64,000 nt of DNA from Methylobacterium sp. WL1 (GTDB lineage: Bacteria; Pseudomonadota; Alphaproteobacteria; Rhizobiales; Beijerinckiaceae), in contig NZ_CP042823.1 in assembly GCF_008000895.1 (NCBI RefSeq), positions 2,049,001-2,113,000 of the forward strand, given 5' to 3'. Below are positions 8,891 to 18,004 of the stretch, in pieces (the stretch's first letter is position 1; every line of letters starts with the position of its first letter). The notes beneath the pieces are model-generated. The model had not been told where the DNA came from and did no database searches. It worked only from the letters and a program-made list of their open reading frames with translations. Made by a program: the position numbers and the translations under genes.

Positions 8891-9597
8891 TTCGCGTCTC
8901 CCCGCGCCGCCAGGGCGGCGTCGATGGCCGCGCGCAGCTCCCGGGCACGCTGGCGCACCGGCTCGGTCCCGAACAGGGCGGTGATCACCGCGACGCCGTC
9001 CGCACCGGCGGCGATCACCGGGGCGGCGTTGTGCAGGCCGATGCCCGCGATGGCGCCGAGCGGCAAGCCGGAGCCCCGGGCAAGCCGGGCCCGGAAGGCG
9101 ATGCGCGAAAACCCGTCGAGGCCGACCGGCGGGTCCGGATTGTCCTTGCTGGTGGTGGCGAACACGCCGCCGATGCAGGCGTAGTCGACCGGGAGCCGGT
9201 ACAGCTCGTCGGCTTGGGCGGCGGTCTTCACGGTCAGCCCGATGATCGCCCCCTCCCCGAGGAGACGGCGCGCCTCGGCCGGGTGCAGGTCGCTCTGTCC
9301 GAGATGGACGCCGTCCGCCCCGGCCGCCAGGGCCAGATCGACCCGGTCGTTGACCAGCACAGGCACCCGCCCGCCCACGGCAGCCTGGATCGCCCGGATC
9401 CGCGCCAGCGCGGCGCGGGTGTCCGGGATGTCCTTCTCGCGGTATTGGAGCAGGGTCGCGCCCCCCGTCGCCGCGTCGGCGGCGAGCCGCGCCAAGTGAT
9501 CGCCGTCGGCGCCGCAGACGCCGACATCGAGGAGGCCGTAGAGCCGCAGGTCGACGGGCCGGCTTCCGGCTGTCGCGGAGTTCGCGCGCGCTGCCAT
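8887..9597 (-). CDS. thiE: Thiamine-phosphate synthase
   Basis: Joins HMP-PP and thiazole phosphate to thiamine phosphate. TIM-barrel features are visible: LLQYREKD near the start, [22 protein letters not shown] in the middle (substrate-binding Asp/Gly), [13 protein letters not shown], and [27 protein letters not shown] near the end. About 236 residues with ATG at 9597; a longer frame to 9693 would add an unconserved Arg/Pro-rich stretch. First gene of a thiE-thiD operon; no recognisable TPP riboswitch lies upstream. Confidence 0.93.
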   Translation of the reverse strand: MAARANSATAGSRPVDLRLYGLLDVGVCGADGDHLARLAADAATGGATLLQYREKDIPDTRAALARIRAIQAAVGGRVPVLVNDRVDLALAAGADGVHLGQSDLHPAEARRLLGEGAIIGLTVKTAAQADELYRLPVDYACIGGVFATTSKDNPDPPVGLDGFSRIAFRARLARGSGLPLGAIAGIGLHNAAPVIAAGADGVAVITALFGTEPVRQRARELRAAIDAALAARGDAK

Positions 9598-9799
9598 TCT
9601 GGTCGCCGGCCCCCGCCGGAACTGGCCCCTCGCCGGCCCCGCGCCGGCGCATCTCGGGCGGCCCTGTTTGGGCAGAGGCCGCCGGCTTTGCAAGACGTCC
9701 GGTCACACGGCCGCGTTGACGCGCGGCGATCCTGTGCCCCTATAGAGACGTATCGATCTGAGATCCCGCACCCGGCGGGAGAGGTTTTATAGAGGGACG

Positions 9800-10795
9800 A
9801 TGGCGGTCGGCGAGGCGCAGACGGGTGCGCGCGGGGCACAGGCCCTGCCGGAGCGCTCCTCCGTGGGCCTCGTCGCGGTGATCGTCGCGGCGACCAAGGG
9901 GGAGCCGCGCGCCCTGACCATTCGGGTTCCGGATCAGGCCCCGGGCCGCGGCGACGGCCTCCCGGCCGGGCCGCTCGTGCCCGAGCACGCCACCCTGGAG
10001 CGGGGCCTGCGCGCCTGGGTCGAGCGGCAGACGCACCAGCGCCTCGGCTATGTCGAGCAGCTCTACACCTTCGGCGACCGCGACCGCTCCGGCACCGCCG
10101 ACATGCCGGACGCGCATTCGCTCTCGGTGGCCTACCTCGCCCTGGTCCGGGAGGAGCGCCCGGCCGGCTTGGCCGAGGCGGCGTGGCAGAACTGGTACCG
10201 CTACCTCCCGTACGAGGATTTCCGCAAAGGCCGGCCGCCCCAGCTCGACGCGATCGAGACGCGGCTCGCCGCCTGGGCCGCCGAGCCCGCGGATTGCGCG
10301 ATCCGCACCCGGCGCCTCGACCGGCTCGGCCTCACCTTCGGGATGAACGGCGGCACCTGGAACGAGGAGCGCGTGCTGGAGCGCTACGAGTTGCTGTTCG
10401 AGGCTGGCCTGATTCCGGAGGCGAAGGGCAATGCCGGCCCGGCGGTGCCGAACGACCCGACCGGCGTGCCCATGGCCTTCGACCACCGCCGGGTGCTGGC
10501 CACCGCGATCGGACGGCTGCGCGGCAAGATCAAGTATCGCCCGGTGGTGTTCGAGCTGATGCAGCCGGCCTTCACGCTGCTCCAGCTCCAGCGCACCGTC
10601 GAGGCCCTGTCGGGCACGCAGCTGCACAAGCAGAACTTTCGACGGCTCGTCGCCCAGCAGGGTCTGGTGGAGGAGACCGAGGCCCTCACCAGCGGCACCG
10701 CCGGACGGCCGGCACGCCTGGTGCGCTTCCGCCGGGAGGTGCTCTTGGAACGGCCGGCGCCGGGGTTGCGGCTGCCCTCGCGGCGGGTGGGGTGA
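9800..10795 (+). CDS. NrtR-like regulator (degenerate Nudix domain plus winged helix)
   Basis: 331 residues. The N-terminal half resembles the Nudix-fold effector domain of NrtR regulators (LVAVIVAATKGEPRALTIRVP; QLYTFGDRDR; HSLSVAYLALVR), but the catalytic Nudix box is absent, as in COG4111 regulators that sense ADP-ribose-type ligands without hydrolysing them. The C-terminal 100 residues (YRPVVFELMQPAFTLLQLQRTVEALSG, FRRLVAQQGLVEET) match the winged-helix part of the family. Such proteins often repress NAD biosynthesis, but no nad gene is nearby, so the target is unknown. It is divergent from thiE with a 200-base intergenic region. Confidence 0.8.
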   Translation: MAVGEAQTGARGAQALPERSSVGLVAVIVAATKGEPRALTIRVPDQAPGRGDGLPAGPLVPEHATLERGLRAWVERQTHQRLGYVEQLYTFGDRDRSGTADMPDAHSLSVAYLALVREERPAGLAEAAWQNWYRYLPYEDFRKGRPPQLDAIETRLAAWAAEPADCAIRTRRLDRLGLTFGMNGGTWNEERVLERYELLFEAGLIPEAKGNAGPAVPNDPTGVPMAFDHRRVLATAIGRLRGKIKYRPVVFELMQPAFTLLQLQRTVEALSGTQLHKQNFRRLVAQQGLVEETEALTSGTAGRPARLVRFRREVLLERPAPGLRLPSRRVG

Positions 10796-10865
10796 TCGGC
10801 ACAGCGTCGCTCAACGGTGCCGGCCAGGGGGCTTACGAGATCGGGTTGTGCGATCTGACGCCGTG

Positions 10866-12086
10866 TCAGACGGGCACCAGCCTCTCGGGCGATGCGCGCG
10901 CGGCGCGCCACAGCCACAGGGCGGTCAGCACCAGCAGCACGGTCGCGATGGCGCCGGTGCAGTCCAGGGCGTCCAAGCCGGCGCGGCGGCCGGGACCCAG
11001 CAGGCGCACCAGCACCGGCCCGAGGATCTGCCCGGCCGCGAAGGCGGCGGTCATGCGGGCGAGGAGCGGCGTCGGGTTGTCGGGCCGCGCCTCGCGGGCC
11101 AGTTGCAGGCCCGCCATGGTGGCAACCATGAAGGTGCCGCCCACCAGCACCGCCGAGGCTGCGACCGCCCACAGGGTGTGGGCGACCAGGGGCAGTCCGG
11201 TGCCCAGCGCCATGAGGCCCTGGGCCGACGCCCAGAGAAGCCGCCGCGGCACGCTCGCCAGCCACCGGGCCACCGCCGCCACCGACAGGGCCGAGGCGAG
11301 GCCGAACAACGGCCAGGTCAGGCCGAACACCCGGGGGTCCGAGGCCAGCTCGCGGGCCATCGCCGGCAGGAACGTGGCCGGCACGATGTAGCCGAACCCG
11401 AAGATGCCGTAGCACAGGACCAGGGCCGCCTGCCCGCTCCGGGAAGGACGTGCGAAGGACCCGCCCTCGCGCTCCTCGATCCGGGCCGGGGCCATGCCCT
11501 GTCCCCGGGACAGGAACCCGACGAGCAGCGCACCCAGCCCTGCGACGAGGCCCAGTTCGAGCCACAGCCGCGTCGCCGGTTGGGTTCCGCCCAGCCAGGC
11601 CAGCGCGCCGGCCAGCGCGATGCCGAGGCCGACGCCGGTGTAGATCCACGCGCCGAGCCGCGCGACGTGGCACCGGGCAAGCTCGGCCAGGCACCAGCCG
11701 CTCGCGCAGATCAGCGCCCACGCGCTGAACACGCCGGCCAGGGCCCGCAATCCCGCCCCGAGGCCGGCGGGCGCGGCGTGATCGGCCGCCGCCATCGCCA
11801 CCGTCGTCAGCGCCACGCCGGCGAGGCTGAGGAGGAGGCCCCGGAGCGGAGCGCGGGCGAACCAGGGGGCCGTCAGCGCACCGACCAGGTACCCGACATA
11901 GTTCGCCGCCGCCCATTCGGCGCCCGCGGCGGCGGTGAGGGTGCCGTCGCGCATCATCAGCGGCATCAGGGGCGTGAAGGCGAACCGGCCGATCCCCATC
12001 GCGACCGCGAGGGCGACGAGGCCGCTGGCGACGATTGGCCAGGCTGGGTGCTTCGGATCGGTCGGGGCGTGCGGGTGCGTGCTCAT
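10866..12086 (-). CDS. YbfB/YjiJ-family MFS transporter
   Basis: Inner-membrane transporter of 406 residues with about twelve hydrophobic segments. The N-terminal GLVALAVAMGIGRFAFTPLMPLMM stretch and the following WAAANYVGYLVGAL are the characteristic opening of the YbfB/YjiJ family. The substrate is unknown. The gene is divergent from a LysR regulator with about 70 bases between starts, the usual sign that the regulator controls it. Confidence 0.85.
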   Translation of the reverse strand: MSTHPHAPTDPKHPAWPIVASGLVALAVAMGIGRFAFTPLMPLMMRDGTLTAAAGAEWAAANYVGYLVGALTAPWFARAPLRGLLLSLAGVALTTVAMAAADHAAPAGLGAGLRALAGVFSAWALICASGWCLAELARCHVARLGAWIYTGVGLGIALAGALAWLGGTQPATRLWLELGLVAGLGALLVGFLSRGQGMAPARIEEREGGSFARPSRSGQAALVLCYGIFGFGYIVPATFLPAMARELASDPRVFGLTWPLFGLASALSVAAVARWLASVPRRLLWASAQGLMALGTGLPLVAHTLWAVAASAVLVGGTFMVATMAGLQLAREARPDNPTPLLARMTAAFAAGQILGPVLVRLLGPGRRAGLDALDCTGAIATVLLVLTALWLWRAARASPERLVPV

Positions 12087-12154
12087 GGCGGCACCTCTTG
12101 AATACCGATCAGACGTTCTTGGAAAATGAATTTTTGTGACGTACGGTTCTCTTG

Positions 12155-13033
12155 ATGAGAACGATGGATCTGGACGATCTCGATATTTTCCGCTGCGTGG
12201 TCCGGGAGGGCGGGGTGACGCGGGCGGCGACGCGGCTGCACCGGGTCCCGTCCAACGTGACGACCCGGATCAAGCAGTTCGAGGCGCGGCTGGGCGTGGC
12301 CCTGTTCCGCCGCGAGGGCCGCAACCTGAACCTCACCGAGGCGGGACGCATTCTCCTGGGCCATGCCGAGACGCTGCTGCGGATGGCCGATCTGGCCGAG
12401 CAGGAGCTGCGCAGCGGTGTGGTCCGCGGCGTCCTGCGGCTGGGTTCGCTGGAGAGCGCGGCGGGCGCGCGGCTGCCGCCGATCCTGTCGGCCTTCCACG
12501 CACAGTTCCCCGACGTCACGATCGAGCTGCAGACCGGGACGAGCCGCGCCATGCTCCGGCACCTCGAGCGCTTCGAGATCGAGGCGGCCTTCGTCTCCGA
12601 ACCGTTCGATCACGTGAGTCTGTCGTCGGTGCCGGCCTTCGACGAGGAACTGGTGCTGATCACCGGCCGGAACGCGTCCGGGATCGGCAACGGCTCCGGC
12701 CGGCGGACCCTGGTGGCGTTCCCGCACGGCTGCTCCTATCGCCAGCGCCTGATCGCGTGGCTGGCGGAGGATAGGGCGTCCTACGACCGGGTTCTGGAGA
12801 TGAGCTCGTACCACGCCATCGTGGCCTGCGTGGCCGCCGGCACCGGTATCGCCATCGTGCCGGCGGCGGTGCTCGACAATGCGGTGATGAGCACGGCGGT
12901 CGAGCGCCATCCGCTGCCGCCGCACCTGCGCGTCAACCGGACCCGCCTGGTCTGGAAGGGGGAGGCCAGCGCGGCCCTGCGCGCGCTCACGATGCTGCTG
13001 CCCGACGCGGCCGAGACCGGGGGCGCGGCGTAG
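12155..13033 (+). CDS. LysR-family transcriptional regulator
   Basis: About 292 residues. Winged helix-turn-helix at about residues 5-65 (LDIFRCVVREGGVTRAATRLHRVPSNVTTRIKQFE is interrupted only by typical LysR substitutions), then the periplasmic-binding-like effector domain from about residue 90 (VLRLGSLESAAGARLPPIL). The start may be ATG at 12155 or 12164. It faces the MFS transporter divergently and is probably its regulator. The short intergenic region is AT-richer than its surroundings (tggaaaatgaatttttgtg), consistent with promoters and a LysR box, though no specific box can be proven. Confidence 0.88.
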   Translation: MRTMDLDDLDIFRCVVREGGVTRAATRLHRVPSNVTTRIKQFEARLGVALFRREGRNLNLTEAGRILLGHAETLLRMADLAEQELRSGVVRGVLRLGSLESAAGARLPPILSAFHAQFPDVTIELQTGTSRAMLRHLERFEIEAAFVSEPFDHVSLSSVPAFDEELVLITGRNASGIGNGSGRRTLVAFPHGCSYRQRLIAWLAEDRASYDRVLEMSSYHAIVACVAAGTGIAIVPAAVLDNAVMSTAVERHPLPPHLRVNRTRLVWKGEASAALRALTMLLPDAAETGGAA

Positions 13034-13048
13034 GGCGCGTGGTCGCCC

Positions 13049-13867
13049 CTACCCGTAGGTGTGGTCGTCCGCCGGGAACCGCCCGGCCTGCACGGCGTCG
13101 GCGTAGGCTTTGACGGCGTCCTCGATATGGGCTCGCAGCGACCCGAACTGGCGGACGAACTTGGGGGTGCGCTCGGACAGGCCCAGCATATCCTCCAGCA
13201 CCAGGATCTGCCCGTCGCAGACCGCCGAGGCGCCGATGCCGATGGTGGCGGCGGTCACCTGCGGGGACGTCGCGATGGCGCGCGCCACCGGCTCGACGAT
13301 GCCCTCCAGCACGATCGCGAAGGCCCCGGCCTCTGAGATCGCGCGGGCATCCTCCAGCAGGCGGCGCTCGTCGTCCGGCGCCCGGCCCTGGACCTTGAAC
13401 CCGCCCATCGTGTTCACCGCCTGCGGGGTCAGGCCGATATGGCCCATCACCGGCACGCCGCGCTGGACCAGGAACGCCACCGTCTCGGCGAAATGCGCCC
13501 CGCCCTCCATCTTGATCGCCCCCGCCCCGCTCTCCTTGAGCACCCGGGCGGCGTTGAGGAAGGCCTGCTCCCGGCTCGCCTCGTAGGAGCCGAACGGCAT
13601 GTCGACCACCACCAACGCCTTGGCGGTGCCGCGGATCACCGCCTGCGCCTGCAGGATCATCATCTCCAGGGTCACCGGAATGGTCGATTCCATCCCGTGC
13701 ATCACCATGCCGAGCGAATCGCCCACCAGGATGAAGTCGCAATAGGGATCGACGATACCGGCGGTGTGGGCATGGTAGGCGGTGAGCGCGATGATCTTGC
13801 GCCCCTCGGCTTTGCGCTTTCCGATGTCGATGGCTCGGAGCCGGCGCGACTGCACGACCTGCGACAT
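13049..13867 (-). CDS. panB: 3-methyl-2-oxobutanoate hydroxymethyltransferase (ketopantoate hydroxymethyltransferase)
   Basis: First step of pantothenate synthesis: transfers a hydroxymethyl group from methylene-THF to 2-oxoisovalerate. The (beta/alpha)8 signature is clear: [34 protein letters not shown] (Mg-binding Asp), [32 protein letters not shown]. 272 residues, normal. The gene stands alone here and converges on the LysR gene with about 15 bases between stops. panC is not adjacent. Confidence 0.95.
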   Translation of the reverse strand: MSQVVQSRRLRAIDIGKRKAEGRKIIALTAYHAHTAGIVDPYCDFILVGDSLGMVMHGMESTIPVTLEMMILQAQAVIRGTAKALVVVDMPFGSYEASREQAFLNAARVLKESGAGAIKMEGGAHFAETVAFLVQRGVPVMGHIGLTPQAVNTMGGFKVQGRAPDDERRLLEDARAISEAGAFAIVLEGIVEPVARAIATSPQVTAATIGIGASAVCDGQILVLEDMLGLSERTPKFVRQFGSLRAHIEDAVKAYADAVQAGRFPADDHTYG

Positions 13868-13921
13868 GGTTCAGACCTCTTTCGGCTCATCGGGGTCGGC
13901 GGAGGGCGCCCGAAACACCAC

Positions 13922-14096
13922 GGTTTTTCCTCCCCGTTCGTTGGGGAGGATGGCCCCTGCGTCAGCAGAGGTCGGGAGATGCGCAGCACGACGAAGCAGG
14001 ATCTCAGCTCCGCCGCGACCCCTTCGGAAACGGCGCTCCCCTCTCCCGACCCGCTTCGCGAGCCACCATCCCCCGCAGAGGGGGAAGGAGACCCAC
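13922..14096. repeat. Composite REP-like intergenic repeat, copy 1
   Basis: Within the 305-base gap between panB and the CXXCW gene lie two GC-rich stem-loop modules (cctccccgttcg...ggggaggatgg...gtcgggaga and ctcccctctcccgac...cccgcagaggggg) separated by a 55-base linker. The same modules and a similar linker occur inverted at 30375-30590. Nothing else is seen in this gap. Confidence 0.75.
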
Positions 14097-14172
14097 GTGC
14101 TGAACGAGCCCGTACAGGACGGGCCCATCCCAGCGCTTCTGGTACCCTTCATACACCGCACCGCCCCGCGGG

Positions 14173-14769
14173 TCAGCGTCCCGCCTGGGGCTCGGCGGCA
14201 GCCTTCCAGGCCGGATCCTCCCGCAGGGTCATGGTCTCGTGCCTCTCCTGCCAGCCCTCGACGCCCTCGGGGAACCAGCGCACGCCGGTATAGCCCTTGC
14301 GGACCAGACGCTTAGCCGCGTTCCAGCTACCCCAGCACTCGACATGGCAGAACACCACAACAGGTTTTCCCATTTCGCCGCCGGTCAGCTCCGCGACCCG
14401 GGCGTAGAACAGGGCCTCCCGCTCCGGGGCGATCGGCTCGGCCCCGGCCAGCGGCAGCCAGATCGAGCCGGGGATCGAGGGATGCACCGGCAGCCAGAGG
14501 CGGCCTTCGGGGAAGTTCGACGGCTTGCGATCGGGGGCGGCGACGTCAATTAGCACCGGTTTGTCCGGCCCCGCCATCAGGGCGGCGAGCGCGTCGGCAT
14601 CGACCACCGTGGCGCCCTGCAGGGTTTGCGGGGTGTAGCCCTTGGGCGGGCCGGCGTAGAGCCCCTCCGGCTCGGGCACGTTGACGGGGGAATCGGCCGG
14701 TGCGGCGGCGAGGCAGCCGACGGCAGCCAACGCCGCCGCCAGCCGACCGATCAGGGATGCGCGCCGCAT
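14173..14769 (-). CDS. PQQ-dependent catabolism-associated CXXCW-motif protein (rhodanese-like)
   Basis: Predicted periplasmic protein of 198 residues with an N-terminal signal peptide (RLAAALAAVGCLAAAPA) and a rhodanese-like fold. The hallmark is FCHVECWGSWNAAKRLV around residue 140, the Cys-Cys-Trp motif family known only from quinoprotein-dehydrogenase gene neighbourhoods (TIGR03865). The cysteines here are separated by three residues (C-H-V-E-C-W). Start ATG two bases after the stop of the SoxYZ-like gene. Probably a thiol/sulfur relay protein; its exact chemistry is not established. Confidence 0.88.
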   Translation of the reverse strand: MRRASLIGRLAAALAAVGCLAAAPADSPVNVPEPEGLYAGPPKGYTPQTLQGATVVDADALAALMAGPDKPVLIDVAAPDRKPSNFPEGRLWLPVHPSIPGSIWLPLAGAEPIAPEREALFYARVAELTGGEMGKPVVVFCHVECWGSWNAAKRLVRKGYTGVRWFPEGVEGWQERHETMTLREDPAWKAAAEPQAGR

Positions 14770-14771
14770 GG

Positions 14772-15590
14772 TCAATTCGTCGGGCTCGGCGGGGTGAAGC
14801 TGTGCTGCCAGCTGCCGCCGGCATTGTCGCTCGCCGCGACCTGGAGCGGCTTGCCGTCCGGCTTGAACGCGAAGTTGATCACCGGATTCGAGGCGATCGA
14901 GATGTCGCCCGTCATGGTGAAGACCTTGCGGTCGCCGGCCGAGACGGTGAGCTTGTCGATGTAGCGGGCCGGCGTGTAGTCGCGGGTGACCTGGTTCATC
15001 TGCATGCCGGAGAAGTTCGGGTGGCGGATCATCAGCGTCGCCTCCACGGGCTTGCCTACCTTCGTCTCGGCGAACTTCATCCGCATGTCGCCCATGCCCT
15101 TCATGGCCTCCTCGTCGCTCATGCCCATCGGGGCCGAGCAGCCGCCGGACGCCTTCACGAACTGCTTGGCCTCGTAGAGCTTGCCGTCCTGGGTCTCCAC
15201 CACGGCATGCATGTCGGTGTAGTTGTTGACCCGCACCCGGAGTTTCAGCTCCGTCGGGTCGGCGGCCGGCCCGAACTCGAACCGGGCCGCGTAGGGCGCC
15301 GGGTTGTCGTCGATGATCAGCGACACGGCCTTGATCTGCCCGTCCTGCGGCATGGTCAGGGTGATGGGGACCAGGGCGGCGTCGAGCGCGCGCGCCGGCG
15401 CGTCGATCTTCACCAGGTTGTCGGTGGTCTCGATGGCGCGGTCGCCGAAGATCGACTTGGCGATCTCCTGCCAGCGCGCGGTCCGCTCCTGCTCGGTGTC
15501 GGAGGCGCCGGCGGCCCGGACGGGTCCCGACAGGGCGGTGGTTGCGAGGATCAGGGCGAGCGCTGCCGCGTGGGCGGTCTTGAGCGTCAT
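14772..15590 (-). CDS. Quinoprotein dehydrogenase-associated SoxYZ-like carrier
   Basis: Periplasmic protein of 272 residues with a signal peptide cleaved near PVRAAG. The N-terminal half is SoxY-like (IAKSIFGDRAI, VPITLTMPQ) and ends in a conserved cysteine segment (FVKASGGCSAPMG) that corresponds to the carrier Cys of SoxY. The C-terminal half is SoxZ-like (IRHPNFSGMQMNQVTRDYTPARYID). This is the two-domain fusion seen beside PQQ-dependent alcohol dehydrogenase systems rather than sulfur oxidation operons. ATG at 15590 has a purine-rich upstream region. Second gene of a three-gene operon. Confidence 0.9.
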   Translation of the reverse strand: MTLKTAHAAALALILATTALSGPVRAAGASDTEQERTARWQEIAKSIFGDRAIETTDNLVKIDAPARALDAALVPITLTMPQDGQIKAVSLIIDDNPAPYAARFEFGPAADPTELKLRVRVNNYTDMHAVVETQDGKLYEAKQFVKASGGCSAPMGMSDEEAMKGMGDMRMKFAETKVGKPVEATLMIRHPNFSGMQMNQVTRDYTPARYIDKLTVSAGDRKVFTMTGDISIASNPVINFAFKPDGKPLQVAASDNAGGSWQHSFTPPSPTN

Positions 15591-15631
15591 GGCGTTTCTC
15601 CCGGTTGGTCTCAATATGGAGGTTCGAGCGA

Positions 15632-16603
15632 CTATTCCCACTCGAGTTCCTGATAGGCCACGGTGACGTTGCGGCCGTTATAGGTGTCGAACAGGGCCCA
15701 CTTGTCCCGCTGGTCCCGGGCGACGCTGGCCACCGCCTTCTCGATCGAGACATCCTTGGCGATCGCCGCCCGGGTGCCGTCGCGCAGGGCGGTCAGGTAG
15801 CCGCTCAAGTCGTCCAGTGCCGGGGCGAGATCGACAGAGACCGGCCCATGGCCCGGCACCGCCCGGGTCGCCCCCATGGCCTTCAGCCGCTCGATCTCCT
15901 TGAGCCAGCCCCGCAGGCTGCCGTCGAGGGACGGGATCCGGTTCACGAACAGCAGGTCGGCGGGGAACAGAAGGCCGCTGGCGGAATCGCGCATCGACAG
16001 GTCGCAGCTGGTATGGGCCGGCCCGTGCGCCGTGAAGGTCAGGCGCCGGTCGCCGAGGTCGATCTCGGCCGTGTCGGCCACGCTCAGCGTCGGGTAGACC
16101 ACCGGCCCGGTGCGATCGGCGCCGAGCATCTCGATCAGGCGCTGACGGTAGAATTCGCCCCGCGCACGCAGGGCCTCGGCGAGCTTGGCGTGGCCGATGA
16201 AGACCGGCTTGTCCTGCACGAAGGCCCCTGCCCCGAACACGTGGTCCGGATGGACATGGGTCAGCACCACGTGGGTGATCGGCTTCGGGGTTCGCTTGGC
16301 GATCTCGGCCCGCAGCCACTGGCCGTCCACCAAGCTGCCGCCGGTCTCGGTCACGAGCACGCCGTCCCGGCCGATGAGGAAACCGATATTGGCGATGGCG
16401 TCGGCGTTGTCGGGCGAAGCGTCCGCGGTCAGGCCCTGGCGCATGAAGATGCCGGGTCCGACCTCCTCCATCGCGAAGCCCTCGGCGGCGCGCCCGAGAC
16501 CCGGCAGGCAGCACAGGCAGAGGCCGGCGAACAGGGCGTGACGCCGCGACAGGGGGCGGCCTACGGCGACGGATTCGCCTTGATGGACGGCGGACGCCGT
16601 CAT
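15632..16603 (-). CDS. Quinoprotein relay system zinc metallohydrolase (metallo-beta-lactamase fold)
   Basis: 323-residue exported metallohydrolase. It has an N-terminal SRRHALFAGLCLCCLPGLGRA signal, possibly Tat-type because of the twin Arg. The MBL zinc motif THVHPDHVFG is near residue 115, with further ligands expected in AHGPAHTSCD and VPGHGPV. This matches the quinoprotein relay system zinc metallohydrolase families (TIGR04558/04559), which occur with the SoxYZ-like carrier and CXXCW protein. First gene of the module; divergent from a TetR regulator. No dehydrogenase gene is next to it. Confidence 0.88.
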   Translation of the reverse strand: MTASAVHQGESVAVGRPLSRRHALFAGLCLCCLPGLGRAAEGFAMEEVGPGIFMRQGLTADASPDNADAIANIGFLIGRDGVLVTETGGSLVDGQWLRAEIAKRTPKPITHVVLTHVHPDHVFGAGAFVQDKPVFIGHAKLAEALRARGEFYRQRLIEMLGADRTGPVVYPTLSVADTAEIDLGDRRLTFTAHGPAHTSCDLSMRDSASGLLFPADLLFVNRIPSLDGSLRGWLKEIERLKAMGATRAVPGHGPVSVDLAPALDDLSGYLTALRDGTRAAIAKDVSIEKAVASVARDQRDKWALFDTYNGRNVTVAYQELEWE

Positions 16604-16627
16604 GCCGGAACCTCCCTATTCTTCTTG

Positions 16628-16643
16628 CCTACCATTAAGTAGG
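16628..16643. promoter_or_regulatory. Palindromic operator candidate for the TetR regulator
   Basis: A perfect inverted repeat cctac-cattaa-gtagg sits in the intergenic region, 24 bases upstream of the metallohydrolase start and about 90 bases upstream of the TetR gene. Size, symmetry and position fit a TetR-type operator controlling both directions. Confidence 0.6.
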
Positions 16644-16731
16644 TAGATCTTTCGGTGGTCAAGTGGCATGTTGGAGGTCGGGCCCCGGACCGTCACACGT
16701 TCGCGCGAGCCCCAGAAACGATGTCTGAGCG

Positions 16732-17298
16732 ATGCGCGACACACGGGCCGAGCTGCTGAGCCAAGCCGAGATTCTGGTCCGGGGGCGCGGCTATGCCGGT
16801 TTCAGCTACGCCGACCTTGCCGGGGCGGTGGGGATCCGCAAGGCGAGCATCCACCATCATTTTCCCACCAAGGTCGATCTCGGCGCCGCCCTGGTGGCAG
16901 CTTACGCGGCGCGCTACGACGACGCCCTCACGGCGATCGGCACCGCGGTGCCGGACGGTCCCGGCCGGATCGCGGCCTATGGCCGGCTCTATCTCGGCGG
17001 CGTCGAGCAGGGGCTCGGCTGCCTGTGTGCGGCTTTGGCCATCGAGGGCGAGGCCCTGCCCGAGCGCCTGCGCGCCGACATCGCGGCGTTCTTCGAGACG
17101 CATCTCGCCTGGCTGGAGACGATCCTGCGCGCGGGCCAGGCCGACGGCAGCGTCCAGCGTGGCCAGGAACCGGCCGCGCTCGCCCGCTACGTCATCGCTA
17201 CGCTGGAGGGGGCGCTGCTGATGGAGCGGCTGTTCGCGAGCCCGGCGGCGTTTTCGGGGACGCTGGCGGTGCTGGTGGACGGTCTCAGGCCGCGGTGA
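16732..17298 (+). CDS. TetR/AcrR-family transcriptional regulator
   Basis: 188 residues. TetR helix-turn-helix at about residues 5-50 ([36 protein letters not shown] is the classic arrangement, with YADLA and SIHHHF), followed by a helical ligand domain with a GCLCAAL segment containing two cysteines. Divergent from the quinoprotein relay module and probably its repressor. Its last 14 bases overlap the end of the convergent queC. Confidence 0.9.
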   Translation: MRDTRAELLSQAEILVRGRGYAGFSYADLAGAVGIRKASIHHHFPTKVDLGAALVAAYAARYDDALTAIGTAVPDGPGRIAAYGRLYLGGVEQGLGCLCAALAIEGEALPERLRADIAAFFETHLAWLETILRAGQADGSVQRGQEPAALARYVIATLEGALLMERLFASPAAFSGTLAVLVDGLRPR

Positions 17299-18004
17299 AC
17301 CTTGCGAAGCCGTCCGCCCGCAGCCGGCAGGCCGGGCAGGTGCCGCAACCGTAGCCCCAGGCATGCCGTGCCCCGCGCTCGCCGAGATAACAGGTGTGGC
17401 TGTCCTCCACGATCAGGTCGACGAGCGCCCGCCCGCCCAGAGCCTCGGCGAGGCCCCAGGTCTGCGCCTTGTCGAGCCACATCAGCGGCGTGTGCAGCAC
17501 GAACCGGCGCTCCATGCCGAGGTTCAGCGCGACCTGCAGCGCCTTGATCGTGTCGTCCCGGCAATCGGGATAGCCGGAATAGTCGGTCTCGCACATGCCG
17601 CCGACCACGTGCCGGATGCCGCGCCGGTAGGCGAGCGCCGCCGCGAAGGTCAGGAACACGAGGTTGCGGCCAGGCACGAAGGTGTTGGGCAGGCCCGACG
17701 CCTCGAACCCGATCTCGGCGTCCCGGGTCAGCGCCGTCTCGGAGATTTTTCCCAGCGCGTCGAGCGCGACCGTGTGGTCGTCTCCGAGGCGTCCCGCCCA
17801 GGTGGGGTCGATGCGGCCCATGCCGGCCCGCAGCACGGCCCGGCGATCCAGCTCGACCCGGTGACGCTGGCCATAATCGAACCCCAACGTCTCGACATGG
17901 TCGTACCGGTCGAGCGCCCAGGCGAGGCACGTGGCCGAATCCTGGCCGCCGGAGAACAGGACCAGCGCCGAGCGGTCGCCGATGATCGTGTCGTCAGTCG
18001 CCAT
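17285..18004 (-). CDS. queC: 7-cyano-7-deazaguanine synthase
   Basis: Converts 7-carboxy-7-deazaguanine to preQ0 in queuosine synthesis, using ATP and ammonia. The PP-loop [18 protein letters not shown] is near the N-terminus, and the zinc-binding cysteine cluster ([25 protein letters not shown]) near the C-terminus. 239 residues, normal. It overlaps the 3' end of queD by 11 bases, so the two are coupled. queE is not present here. Confidence 0.95.
   Translation of the reverse strand: MATDDTIIGDRSALVLFSGGQDSATCLAWALDRYDHVETLGFDYGQRHRVELDRRAVLRAGMGRIDPTWAGRLGDDHTVALDALGKISETALTRDAEIGFEASGLPNTFVPGRNLVFLTFAAALAYRRGIRHVVGGMCETDYSGYPDCRDDTIKALQVALNLGMERRFVLHTPLMWLDKAQTWGLAEALGGRALVDLIVEDSHTCYLGERGARHAWGYGCGTCPACRLRADGFARFTAA

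Noticed and set aside
9598..9799. Possible TPP riboswitch upstream of thiE
   Set aside because: The conserved thi-box elements were not found in the leader on the thiE strand.
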